Shown in pieces: positions 34,899 to 44,183 of a DNA stretch of 62,216 nt (its first letter is position 1; each line of letters starts with the position of its first letter). The position numbers and the translations under genes are program-made. Origin of the DNA: Bacteroidaceae bacterium (GTDB lineage Bacteria > Bacteroidota > Bacteroidia > Bacteroidales > Bacteroidaceae); contig CAAGKZ010000091.1 in assembly GCA_900770665.1 (NCBI GenBank), positions 1 through 62,216 of the forward strand, in the 5' to 3' direction. The notes beneath the pieces were generated by a model. That model had not been told where the DNA came from. It was given only the letters and a program-made list of their open reading frames with translations, and did not search any database.

Positions 34899-37403
34899 TT
34901 ATGCTTTTTTCAGTTTGCCGTTTTTTACAACCACCTTGTAGGTTCTGCCCCTCTTTGTGTTGAAAGACAAGGTGCTGTCGCCATAACGCAGGTTGCAACG
35001 GCCGCCATTGTTCGATGTAACAATGGCTTCGGTGAGCATGCCATCCTTCCAGTTGATTTCAACCTCAAAGCCGCCGCGTGCACGGATGCCGGCAATTTTG
35101 CCCTCTTCCCATGCATCGGGTAGTGCAGGCAGCAGGTGGATGAATCCCATGTGGCTTTGCATAAGCATCTCGGTTATTCCGGCAGTTCCGCCAAAGTTGC
35201 CGTCAATCTGGAACGGCGCGTGTGTGTCCCAAAGGTTGTTGAGTGTACCGTTTTTGAGTAGGTTGCCAAAGAGGGTATATGCATGGTTGCCGTCGTGCAG
35301 GCGTGCCCACTGGTTCAGTTTCCATCCCATGCTCCAACCAGTTGCTCCGTCACCGCGGTGAACAAGTACAACCTTTGATGCCTCGGCAAGTTCGGGGGTT
35401 GTCACGGGTGAAATGGTGTGTCCCGGGTGCAGGCCAAAGAGATGATTCACATGGCGGTGCTGGTCGTTGGGGTCATCAATATCCTTGCTCCACTCCATGA
35501 GCTGGCCGTAACGGCCGATGGTGTAGGGTACAAGGTTGTCGAGAACATTCTTCCACTCCTTGCGCAGTTCGCTGTCAACGCCAAGAACCTCGGCTGCAGC
35601 AATGGCATCGAGCAGAATCTCGCGTACAACGCCGTGTACGAATGTCGCTCCCTGGTCAATGGGGCCATGCTCGGGAGATGTGGATGGCGCTGCGGTGTAT
35701 GTACCGTCCTCCTTCTTCCACAGATAGTCGACAGTGAATATTGCGCTGCTCTTTATGATGTCGTAGCCAATCTCCTTGAGGAATTTCTTGTCACGTGTGT
35801 AGTCATAGTAGTCCCAAACATGTGTGGCAAGCCATGGACCGGCCATGGGGTTGAAGTTCCAAGACATATCCTGGCTGATGAGCGGTGCTGTGAAACCGAA
35901 TATGTTGCTTGATATGCTTGCTGTCCAACCGCGTGCGCCAAAGTATGACTTAGCTGTTACCTCGCCCGGTTTCTGCAGTGTACGTATGAAATCAATGAGT
36001 GGCAATGTACATTCCGACAGGTTGGTGGCGCACGATGGCCAGTAGTTCATCTGCAGGTTGATGTTGTTGTGGTAGTCAACGCGCCAAGGGCCATCTACAT
36101 TGTTATGCCATATTCCCTGCAGGTTAGCAGGCATGTTGCCCGGGCGTGAGCTTGAGATAAGCAGGTATCGGCCGAACTGGAAATAGAGTTGTTCCAGTGC
36201 GTAGTCGGGCTTGCCGGTGCGGTAACTCGCAAGGCGCTTGTCGGTTGGCAGGTTACTTACCGCAGGGAACTCCAATGTTGTGGGTGCGTTGGGGTTGAGG
36301 TTCAGCTCAACGCGGTTGAAGAGTGCAATGTAATCGTTGTAATGCTCTACAAAGAGGTTGTCGAATCCCTTTGCAACAGCATTTTTCATCCACGCGGTGG
36401 TTGTTTCATCCGGGTTGACGCCAACGTATGCTTTAGGGTCGCTGAAGTCCGGGTCAAAGTTTATCTTGTAATCGGTATCTGCCGTAACATAGAAACATAC
36501 CTCGTCGGCCTTTTCAATCACAATCCTGCCGTTTTCAACGGATACTTTTCCGTTCTTGGCTATAGCTTGTATGCGTATGGTGTACTGCATTCCGTTGTTG
36601 TCAAGTTTTGCTTTCCATACAAGGCCGCTATTGCCGTCGCTCTCCATTGTGCCCTCCGATACGGGGTTGGGCGCATAACCGAATGTGAGGTTCTGCATAC
36701 CGGGTTTGCTTGCGCTGTACTTCATTGCCAGCACATTGGCAGGGTGCGATATAAAGTATTTGCGCTCGAAATCCACGCCGTCTCTGTTGTACTGCACCAC
36801 GGCAACCGCCGAGTCCAGCGAGAGAATGCGCTTGTAGTCGCCTAACCCTATGAGATTGTGGCCTGTCTCAATGTAGAACTCGCCCATTGTTGTGAAGTTG
36901 CCGAAACGGAAGGGGCTCTCGCCATAGTACTCATATGACGCGGTACTGTTGAAGTTCTCGCGTGTGAGTTTTGCGGCAAGTTCGTCGTTGCCGTCGAGGA
37001 ACGCCTGGCGTATGTCATCGAGCAGGTGTGCCGACTGTTTGTTTACATTCCAGTAGTATTCTGCGCCTTTCTCGGTGTTAGGGCCACCGCGCCAAAGTGT
37101 CTTTTCGTTCAAGGTTATGCGCTCGGCCTCAAGCGAACCCATGATGTTTGCGCCTATGCTGCCGTTGCCGATGGGAAGTGACAGTGACTCCCACTCCTGG
37201 TCGGCATTGTAGGCTGCATCGCCGGCCCACTCGGGCTTGCCTTTGCCTTTCCACAGGTCGGGGCGGCCGCCATACCATATTGCGCGTCCGTTGAGTGTCG
37301 TAGGCTTGTTGAACCATATTGATTGACCGTTGATGTAGTCGTTCTGCGCATTGATTCCAACCGCGCACAACAGCAGAGCGATGAGAATGAGACCTTTTTT
37401 CAT
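34899..37403 (-). CDS. GH95 family alpha-L-fucosidase, exported
   Basis: 834-aa secreted glycosidase. Signal peptide ends near INAQ. The N-terminal GH95 beta domain contains LPIGNGSIGANIMGS and LNEKTLWRGGPN, and the (alpha/alpha)6 catalytic region has YFQFGRYLLISSSRPG, LQGIWHNN and HRHVNHLFGLHPG. GH95 enzymes mostly remove alpha-1,2-fucose from host mucin or milk glycans, and some act on galactosides. No SusC/SusD genes are nearby, so it is not in a standard polysaccharide utilisation locus; instead it lies in an operon with peptide and amino-acid genes. Confidence 0.94.
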   Translation of the reverse strand: MKKGLILIALLLCAVGINAQNDYINGQSIWFNKPTTLNGRAIWYGGRPDLWKGKGKPEWAGDAAYNADQEWESLSLPIGNGSIGANIMGSLEAERITLNEKTLWRGGPNTEKGAEYYWNVNKQSAHLLDDIRQAFLDGNDELAAKLTRENFNSTASYEYYGESPFRFGNFTTMGEFYIETGHNLIGLGDYKRILSLDSAVAVVQYNRDGVDFERKYFISHPANVLAMKYSASKPGMQNLTFGYAPNPVSEGTMESDGNSGLVWKAKLDNNGMQYTIRIQAIAKNGKVSVENGRIVIEKADEVCFYVTADTDYKINFDPDFSDPKAYVGVNPDETTTAWMKNAVAKGFDNLFVEHYNDYIALFNRVELNLNPNAPTTLEFPAVSNLPTDKRLASYRTGKPDYALEQLYFQFGRYLLISSSRPGNMPANLQGIWHNNVDGPWRVDYHNNINLQMNYWPSCATNLSECTLPLIDFIRTLQKPGEVTAKSYFGARGWTASISSNIFGFTAPLISQDMSWNFNPMAGPWLATHVWDYYDYTRDKKFLKEIGYDIIKSSAIFTVDYLWKKEDGTYTAAPSTSPEHGPIDQGATFVHGVVREILLDAIAAAEVLGVDSELRKEWKNVLDNLVPYTIGRYGQLMEWSKDIDDPNDQHRHVNHLFGLHPGHTISPVTTPELAEASKVVLVHRGDGATGWSMGWKLNQWARLHDGNHAYTLFGNLLKNGTLNNLWDTHAPFQIDGNFGGTAGITEMLMQSHMGFIHLLPALPDAWEEGKIAGIRARGGFEVEINWKDGMLTEAIVTSNNGGRCNLRYGDSTLSFNTKRGRTYKVVVKNGKLKKA

Positions 37404-37411
37404 AATTATCT

Positions 37412-37657
37412 TCAGTTTTTCTTGTTTTCCAGTCCGTTGATATGTTGTATGAGCTTTGCCACATATTGGCGGTAGCTCAAGTTGTAGTCGCGCTCAAAAC
37501 CAATCTCCTCGGCAATGGCGCGTATTGTTCCCTGCACGTCATCCACGCGCTTGAGTGCTCCGCTGCCATCGGGGGCAATGCGGAATATCTCAATATCTTT
37601 GCTGCCGAACTCAATGAACAGGTCGCCCACCGTGGTTGTCCTTTTTACTGTTGCCAT
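37412..37657 (-). CDS. 81-aa protein of unknown function
   Basis: Small soluble acidic-basic protein with no signal peptide. The first half looks beta-rich (TTVGDLFIEFGSKDIEIF), the second helical (VQGTIRAIAEEIGF, YRQYVAKLIQHINGL). I do not recognise a family. Gaps of 6-8 nt to the AspT-like and GH95 genes show it is a real, co-translated gene. It could be a small DNA-binding or regulatory protein, but nothing shows that. Confidence 0.75.
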   Translation of the reverse strand: MATVKRTTTVGDLFIEFGSKDIEIFRIAPDGSGALKRVDDVQGTIRAIAEEIGFERDYNLSYRQYVAKLIQHINGLENKKN

Positions 37658-37663
37658 AGCCTG

Positions 37664-39322
37664 TCAAATGAGGAACATTACCACCAACTGTATTATTATC
37701 ACCCTGAGGAACATACACACGGGGTATACCGTTGCGTATGCTACCGACGGGTTGTCGCCCTCAATCGATTCGTTGGCGTATGTCAATGCCATGGGGTTTG
37801 CCATTGAACCGCAAAGCAGTCCGGTGATGGAACCGAAGTCGAGCTTCATCACGCGCAGGGCAAAGATACCAATGAGCACCACGGGAACAAATGTTATCAA
37901 CAGGCCAAGGATGAGCCACAAGGCACCCTCGGGGCGTACGATGGTTTCAAAGAAATGCGCTCCGGCATCCAGTCCCAGACAGGCAAGGTACAGGTTCAGG
38001 CCAATGGCACGGAGCATCATGTTGGCGCTTTGGGTTGTGTATGTCACCATGTGCAGGCGTGGACCGAATGTGCCTATGAGGATACCCACGATGATGGGGC
38101 CGCCTGCAAGGCCAAGCTTCACGGGAACCGATATGCCCGGTATTGCAAGAGGAATGCTGCCGACCATGAGACCAAGAATCATACCGATAAACACCGATAC
38201 AAGGTTTGGCTCGTTGAGGCTCTTTATAGCGTTGCCAAGAATCTTCTCCACTCGCTTGATGTCGGCTTTTTCACCCACCACGGTAAGGCGGTCGCCAAGC
38301 TGCAGTACAAGGTCGGGTGTTGCAAGCAGCTGCACTTCGGCGCGGTAGACACGGCTGATGTTTATGCCGTAGTTGTTGCGCAGGCGCAATGAGGATAGCT
38401 TCTTGCCGTTGATTTCGGGGCGTGTGACAATGATGCGTTGCGATGTCAGTTCGCTGTCAATCTTGTTCCAGTCTATGTTTTCGGCATTCCAGTCTTTGTC
38501 CTCCTGCTTGCCGAATATCTGTCGCAGGCTCTCTGTCTCCTCGGGTTTTGTTATCACAAGCAGAATGTCATTCTCCTGCAGTACCCTGTCGGACATCGGG
38601 ATTAGTACGTGTCCATTGTGCCACATACGGGAGATGATGAAGTGGTTGTGCTTGTCGTGTATCTCTGAAATGGTCTTTCCGAATACGTCGGGGTTGGTGA
38701 CACAGTAACTGGCAATGAATACGTTTTTCTTGTGCTTGCTATCGGGCTGTGGCATGTCGCCGGGTTTTACGAACAACTTGCGCAGGAATATCATGGCGAA
38801 GATTACACCAACCACGCCAAGCGGGTATGTGAGGGCGCAGCTCAATGCAGCTCCGCTGCCGTCTACTTCCATCTGCTCAAGCGTCTGCTGTGCGGCTGCA
38901 AGTGCAGGGGTGTTGGTGGTGGCGCCACAAAGGATACCCGACATGTCGGATATCTCTACATTTGCCGCAAAACTCAGGCCTATGGCAAGCAGCGTGCCGG
39001 TGAGCAGCACACCGATGGCGGGCAACAGCAATTTTGTTCCCTCGCTGCGCATTGAACTGAAGAAACCGGGACCCACCTGCAGACCAAGTGCATAGACAAA
39101 GAGTACAAGGCCGAAGGTTTCGGCATAGAACAGCATCTGGCTGTCAATAGTAAGCCCGAAGTGTCCGGCAAGGATACCTGCAAAGAATACGAATGTTATT
39201 CCAAGCGAAATGCCGAATATGCGTATACGTCCAAGCATAAGGCCTATGGCTGATATCAACGATATCACTATAATGGCCTGCAGAGCCGAGTGTTCAATGA
39301 ACAGGGTGTGGAGGTAGTCCAT
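37664..39322 (-). CDS. AspT/YidE-family transporter with two RCK_C domains
   Basis: 552-aa inner-membrane protein of the aspartate:alanine exchanger family. An N-terminal membrane half (about 1-185) carries the GLQVGPGFF-type motif. Two TrkA_C/RCK_C-like regulatory domains (about 210-275 and 305-365, the second with LVLQLGDRLTVVGEK) are followed by a C-terminal membrane half with GLDAGAHFF and LLCGSMANPMAL. It follows the S46 peptidase gene by 21 nt. With an Asp/Glu-directed peptidase upstream, aspartate uptake or exchange is a reasonable but unproved role. Confidence 0.88.
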   Translation of the reverse strand: MDYLHTLFIEHSALQAIIVISLISAIGLMLGRIRIFGISLGITFVFFAGILAGHFGLTIDSQMLFYAETFGLVLFVYALGLQVGPGFFSSMRSEGTKLLLPAIGVLLTGTLLAIGLSFAANVEISDMSGILCGATTNTPALAAAQQTLEQMEVDGSGAALSCALTYPLGVVGVIFAMIFLRKLFVKPGDMPQPDSKHKKNVFIASYCVTNPDVFGKTISEIHDKHNHFIISRMWHNGHVLIPMSDRVLQENDILLVITKPEETESLRQIFGKQEDKDWNAENIDWNKIDSELTSQRIIVTRPEINGKKLSSLRLRNNYGINISRVYRAEVQLLATPDLVLQLGDRLTVVGEKADIKRVEKILGNAIKSLNEPNLVSVFIGMILGLMVGSIPLAIPGISVPVKLGLAGGPIIVGILIGTFGPRLHMVTYTTQSANMMLRAIGLNLYLACLGLDAGAHFFETIVRPEGALWLILGLLITFVPVVLIGIFALRVMKLDFGSITGLLCGSMANPMALTYANESIEGDNPSVAYATVYPVCMFLRVIIIQLVVMFLI

Positions 39323-39343
39323 AGAATGGTGTGTTTCTTCGTA

Positions 39344-41398
39344 TTATTTCAAATCCATCTCCTCGAAAAGGTAGCTTGCACCTCCCACACGGTCAATGAC
39401 AAAGAGTACATAGCGTATGTCGACCGAAATGTTTCGGCAGATGCCCGGGTCGAACTCAATGTCACTCATGGTCGAGCGCCAGGTGCGGTCGAAGTTGATA
39501 CCTACGAGCTCGCCCTTGCTGTTGATGACGGGTGAACCTGAATTGCCGCCCGATGTGTGGTTGTTGGCAAGGAAACAGACGGGAATTGTTTTTTTGCCTC
39601 CATGTTCTATTGCCCAACGTCCATAGTCTTTTGCGGCATAGATGTCGCGCAGAACCTGTGGTATGTTGTAGTCATAGATTTCGGGGTTGTCCTTTGCCAT
39701 GATGCCGTCGAGGGTGGTGAGGTGTGTGTGGTACTCGCCATCGGCATTCTCGTAGCCACAGATTGTGCCGTATGCCACGCGCAGGGTGAAGTTGGCATCG
39801 GGGTAGAAGGCACGCTCGTTGTCCCATTCACGCAGTGCCTGCATATACTCTCTGTACCACTTCTCAATTGTGGGTACATTGCTAAGGTTGCGATATGCAT
39901 AACCGCCGTTCTTCTTTGTAAGCGGAGCAAACCATGCAGCAAGCTGCACCATCGGGTCGGATATTATCTCCTCGGTTGTGAGGGGGTATTTTGTAATAAG
40001 TTGTGTGCCGGCATAAAGGTTCTCTACATACTGCTCCACACCGCCGTTGCTGTTGATTGCTGCTGTCAGCTCCTGTGGAATATTTTCGGCAGGCATGCGC
40101 TTCATGAACTCGGCAATCATGCGCTTGGCAATAGCCTTGTCAATCTCTACCCTGTAGTCGTTGAGGTAGTATTTGCGGCCGACAGCCTGCACGTCGGCTG
40201 TCAAATTTGTGCCCTTTGAGTGCTGTGCGTTGAGCCATGCGGCAAAGTTGTAGACCTCGATGCCGGCAATTGTTTCATTGAAAAGCTCGCGTGCAAAATA
40301 TCCGGGAATAGCCTTTTCGTATGCAGCGTGCATGGAGTCGAGCAGTGTGGCATATTGTGGCTTGCCGGCAGCCCATGCTGCGAACAATTTCTCATAATTC
40401 TCCTTTTTGTCGGCTGTCCCAAGGCGCTCGAGTCCAAGGCTCTCACCCTGCCACTTCTTCCAGGCATTGGCAATGTTGGCATGCTTTGCGGCGTATGCAA
40501 TGCGTGTGGCAACGTCCTTGCTCTGTGCTTCGCTGATGATGTCGAGACGAATTGTGCGCAAGGCAATCTTCATGGGGTTCGATACATTGGCCACGTACTC
40601 CACGGCATCGGCGGTTACATACTCCTGTGTGTTGCCGGGGAAACCGTAAATCATTGTGAAATCGCCTTCTTCCACACCTTTTGTAGAGATTGGGAAGTGG
40701 CGTTTGGGACGGTATGGCACGTTGTCGGCTGAGTAGTCGGCGGGCTCGTTGTTGGCATCGGCATAGACGCGGAACATAGAGAAATCGCCCGTGTGGCGTG
40801 GCCATATCCAGTTGTCGGTGTCGCCGCCGAACTTGCCAATGGATGATGGCGGTGCACCTACAAGGCGCACGTCGCTGTAGACGCGGTATACAAAAAGATA
40901 GTGCTGGTTGCCGTAGTACATGGGTTCAATGCTTGCACGACAACCCTTGCCCTGTGAGGCCTGGGCAATGATGCTCTCCTTGCTCTCGCCGGCAGCAATT
41001 CTGTCGGTCACATCCTCCATTTTTTCGAGTATGCTGATGGTGAGTCCGGGAACATGTAGCTCCTCGGCACGCGATTTTGCCCAATAACCGTCGGTCAGGT
41101 AGTCGTGCTCCACCGATGAGAGCTTCTGTATCGATGCATAGCCGCAGTGGTGGTTGGTGAGCAACAGACCCTCGGCCGACACGAACTCGCCGGTGCAACC
41201 GCCACCGAACTGCATGACAGCATCCTTCAGTGATGGCTTTGTTGTTGAGTATACATCATCGGCTTTCAGTTTGAAGCCCTTCTTGCGCATATCCTTTACA
41301 CGCTCCTTGATGAGGCTCGGGATCCACATGCCCTCATCGGCCGTGGCTGTTGTGAATGTTATGCACGCAATCGCGCAAATAATGAGTTTCTTTATCAT
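39344..41398 (-). CDS. S46 family dipeptidyl peptidase, DPP11-like (Asp/Glu-specific)
   Basis: 684-aa exported serine exopeptidase. Signal peptide ends near TATA. The chymotrypsin-type triad is in LLTNHHCGYAS (His), GDTDNWIWPRHTGDF (Asp) and SGGNSGSPVI (Ser620). Arg638 is 18 residues after the Ser, the same spacing as Ser655 to Arg673 in Porphyromonas gingivalis DPP11, where this Arg selects Asp or Glu at P1; DPP7 has Gly there. So acidic dipeptide release is predicted. It starts a seven-gene run with its own -7 element, 57 nt after hutI. Confidence 0.93.
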   Translation of the reverse strand: MIKKLIICAIACITFTTATADEGMWIPSLIKERVKDMRKKGFKLKADDVYSTTKPSLKDAVMQFGGGCTGEFVSAEGLLLTNHHCGYASIQKLSSVEHDYLTDGYWAKSRAEELHVPGLTISILEKMEDVTDRIAAGESKESIIAQASQGKGCRASIEPMYYGNQHYLFVYRVYSDVRLVGAPPSSIGKFGGDTDNWIWPRHTGDFSMFRVYADANNEPADYSADNVPYRPKRHFPISTKGVEEGDFTMIYGFPGNTQEYVTADAVEYVANVSNPMKIALRTIRLDIISEAQSKDVATRIAYAAKHANIANAWKKWQGESLGLERLGTADKKENYEKLFAAWAAGKPQYATLLDSMHAAYEKAIPGYFARELFNETIAGIEVYNFAAWLNAQHSKGTNLTADVQAVGRKYYLNDYRVEIDKAIAKRMIAEFMKRMPAENIPQELTAAINSNGGVEQYVENLYAGTQLITKYPLTTEEIISDPMVQLAAWFAPLTKKNGGYAYRNLSNVPTIEKWYREYMQALREWDNERAFYPDANFTLRVAYGTICGYENADGEYHTHLTTLDGIMAKDNPEIYDYNIPQVLRDIYAAKDYGRWAIEHGGKKTIPVCFLANNHTSGGNSGSPVINSKGELVGINFDRTWRSTMSDIEFDPGICRNISVDIRYVLFVIDRVGGASYLFEEMDLK

Positions 41399-41426
41399 AG
41401 CAGTTTCGTTTGTTCCATTAATTGCA

Positions 41427-41434
41427 CGAAGATA
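41427..41434 (-). promoter_or_regulatory. Bacteroidetes -7 element for the DPP11 run
   Basis: TATCTTCG on the minus strand fits TAnnTTcG, about 30 nt before the peptidase start and between hutI and the peptidase gene. The -33 box is poor. It suggests the peptidase run can be transcribed apart from hut. Confidence 0.45.
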
Positions 41435-41455
41435 ATGCTTTTCACCGAAATAACG

Positions 41456-42697
41456 CTACTCCGTAACCATCTTTCCCTTCAGTACCACTGTTTTTATTAC
41501 AGGTGTCTGGTGGGCGTATGGCAGGAATGCCAGCGACGGCAAGGGCTTGGTTATGTAAAAATTGGCCTTTTTACCGCGTGTTATTGAACCGAAATCCTTG
41601 CTTTCGCCCATGGCGCATGCGCTGTTCAGTGTGGCTGCATTCAGGGCCTCGGCAGGTGTCATCTTCATCTTTATGCTTGCCAGCGAGGCTACAAACCTCA
41701 TGTTGCCCGATGGGGCTGTGCCCGGGTTGTAGTCCGATGCCAATGCAACTGCAAGCCCTGCGTCTATCATCTTGCGTGCCGGGGGGTATCCTATGCCAAG
41801 GAAAAATGCGCATCCGGGCAGCATCGTCGGCATTGTATCGCCACCGCGCAGTGCCTCAATCTGTTCGTCACCCATCGACTCCAGGTGGTCTACCGACAGG
41901 GCTTTGTGCTCAACACCCACCTCGACACCGCCCGATACGGCAAGCTCGTTGGCATGTATCTTGGCGCGCAGGCCATAGCGTGCGCCTGTTTCAATTATCC
42001 TTGCGGTCTCTTCCACTGTAAAGAACCCCTTGTCGCAGAATACATCGACAAAATCGGCAAGCCCCTCCTTTGCAACGGTCGGAATCATATCATTGCATAC
42101 ATGCTCCACATATTCGCTTTGGCGGCCTTTGTAGGCGCGGCCTACAGCGTGTGCGCCAAGGAAGGTGGCGCGCACATCAAGCGGAGCGCTCTCCTTTATA
42201 CGGCGTATGACACGCAGAATCTTCAGCTCATCCTCAAGGGTAAGTCCGTAGCCCGATTTTATCTCCACAAGTCCCGTTCCCATAGTCACAATCTCATCGA
42301 TGCGTTCCATTGCCTGGCGATAGAGTTCATCCTCGCTTGTGTCGTGCAGTCGGTCGGCCGAGTTCAGTATTCCTCCGCCGCGCTTTGCAATCTCTTCGTA
42401 TGTGAGACCGTTTATCTTGTCGAGGAACTCCTGTTCGCGGCTGCCGGCATATACAATATGCGTGTGCGAGTCGCAGAACGAGGGAAATAGCCATCCTCCT
42501 TTTGCATCGATAACTTCATGCCCCTCTTCTTGCGGCAGGGTATCCATTGTTCCATAGCTGCCGATGCGCTCGCCGTCGGTTAGCAGCCAGGCATTCTCGA
42601 GCATGCCTATGTCGGCCATCTCCTTGCCGGCCACTCTAGTACGTCCGCTCTCGTCAATGCCTACTATGCATCCTATGTTCTTAACAAGCAGGCTCAT
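41456..42697 (-). CDS. hutI: Imidazolonepropionase
   Basis: Third step of histidine breakdown: hydrolyses 4-imidazolone-5-propionate to N-formimino-L-glutamate. 413 aa of the amidohydrolase fold. The metal motif is CDSHTHIVYAGSRE, with further ligands in KIHANELAVSGG and SVDHLES, and ALASDYNPGTAPSGNM near the end. Its start overlaps the hutH stop by 17 nt. Confidence 0.96.
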   Translation of the reverse strand: MSLLVKNIGCIVGIDESGRTRVAGKEMADIGMLENAWLLTDGERIGSYGTMDTLPQEEGHEVIDAKGGWLFPSFCDSHTHIVYAGSREQEFLDKINGLTYEEIAKRGGGILNSADRLHDTSEDELYRQAMERIDEIVTMGTGLVEIKSGYGLTLEDELKILRVIRRIKESAPLDVRATFLGAHAVGRAYKGRQSEYVEHVCNDMIPTVAKEGLADFVDVFCDKGFFTVEETARIIETGARYGLRAKIHANELAVSGGVEVGVEHKALSVDHLESMGDEQIEALRGGDTMPTMLPGCAFFLGIGYPPARKMIDAGLAVALASDYNPGTAPSGNMRFVASLASIKMKMTPAEALNAATLNSACAMGESKDFGSITRGKKANFYITKPLPSLAFLPYAHQTPVIKTVVLKGKMVTE

Positions 42698-44171
42698 GTT
42701 CGTTCAGGAATTTTACCGATGTTGCTATGTGCGGGTACATCACTGTGTCATTGTCGACAAACGGAACCACGGCGCGATATGCTGTGAAAATCTCCTCTAT
42801 TGTCTTTGACGAGCGTAGCGGACGGCGGAACTCCAATGCCTGTGCCGCGTTCATCAGCTCAATTGCAAGTACACGTTCGGTGTTCTGTACCACTTTCCAA
42901 AGCTTTGTAGCTGCATTTGAACCCATACTTACATGGTCCTCCTGTCCCTGTGACGATGGGATGGAGTCGCACGATGCAGGCCAGCAGAGTCCTTTTGACT
43001 GGCTCACGATGGATGCCGCCGTGTATTGCGGAATCATGAATCCGCTGTTAAGTCCCGGGTTTGCAACAAGGAAGTTGGGCAGGTTGCGCGCTCCCGAGAT
43101 AATACGGTATATACGTCGTTCCGAAATGTTGCCCAGCTCGGCAACGGCTATTGCAAGGAAGTCCATTACAAGTGCTATAGGCTCTCCGTGGAAGTTTCCT
43201 GCCGAGATTATCTCGTCGGTCTCGGGGAAAACTGTCGGGTTGTCAGTTGCTGAGTTTATCTCGGTCTCAAGCACTTTTGTCACGTATGCAATGGTGTCCT
43301 TTGCCGCGCCGTGAACCTGTGGAATGCAACGGAACGAGTAGGGGTCCTGTACATGTTTCTTTGGCTGCTTGGCAATCTCGCTTCCGGCAAGAATCTCGCG
43401 TATGTTGCGTGCAGTCTCAATCTGTCCGTTGTGTGGACGTATGGCATGCACATTGTGTTCAAACGGTTCCATGCGACCGTCGAATGCATCGAGCGACATG
43501 GCACCGATGGTGTCGGCCCAACGGCTCAGGCGGAATGTGTTTATCAATGAATATACACCGTATGCCGACATGAACTGTGTGCCGTTGAGCAGTGCAAGAC
43601 CCTCTTTCGAGCATAGTTTGACAGGCTCCCAACCCATCTTTTCCATAATTTCGGAACTCTCGTAGACTTTGCCGTCAACCTCTACGTGTCCCAGTCCTAT
43701 CAGTGGCAGACACATGTGTGCAAGTGGCGAGAGGTCGCCCGATGCTCCCAATGAGCCCTGCTCATATACAACGGGTATTATGTTGTTGTTGAACAGGTCG
43801 AGAATGCGCTCGACAGTGATTAGCTGCACTCCCGAATGTCCGTACGAAAGCGACTGTGCCTTGAGGAAAAGCATAAGCTTTACAATCTCCGAAGGTACAC
43901 GCGCACCTGTGCCGCATGCGTGCGACATCATCAGGTTCTTCTGCAGTTGCGAAAGGTTCTCTTTGTCGACCGAAATGTTGCAGAGCGAACCGAAACCTGT
44001 GGTGACACCGTAGATGGGACGTTCAGTATTCTCCATCTTTTCATCGAGATATTTGCGGCAGTTTACTATACGTCGTTTCGCATTCTCACTTAGTTCAAGC
44101 TTGTAACCTTTTGTCAGTACCTCGTTGACACGTGCAATGGTAAGCCACTCTGAATTTATATGGTGAATCAT
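42681..44171 (-). CDS. hutH: Histidine ammonia-lyase
   Basis: First step of histidine breakdown: removes ammonia to give urocanate. 496 aa. The self-formed MIO cofactor comes from Ala143-Ser144-Gly145 in GSLGASGDLSPLAH, and YGVTTGFGSL near residue 54 carries the catalytic Tyr. It lies 12 nt downstream of hutU and overlaps hutI. Confidence 0.97.
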   Translation of the reverse strand: MIHHINSEWLTIARVNEVLTKGYKLELSENAKRRIVNCRKYLDEKMENTERPIYGVTTGFGSLCNISVDKENLSQLQKNLMMSHACGTGARVPSEIVKLMLFLKAQSLSYGHSGVQLITVERILDLFNNNIIPVVYEQGSLGASGDLSPLAHMCLPLIGLGHVEVDGKVYESSEIMEKMGWEPVKLCSKEGLALLNGTQFMSAYGVYSLINTFRLSRWADTIGAMSLDAFDGRMEPFEHNVHAIRPHNGQIETARNIREILAGSEIAKQPKKHVQDPYSFRCIPQVHGAAKDTIAYVTKVLETEINSATDNPTVFPETDEIISAGNFHGEPIALVMDFLAIAVAELGNISERRIYRIISGARNLPNFLVANPGLNSGFMIPQYTAASIVSQSKGLCWPASCDSIPSSQGQEDHVSMGSNAATKLWKVVQNTERVLAIELMNAAQALEFRRPLRSSKTIEEIFTAYRAVVPFVDNDTVMYPHIATSVKFLNEHEPAC

Positions 44172-44183
44172 GTCTGTAGTGTT

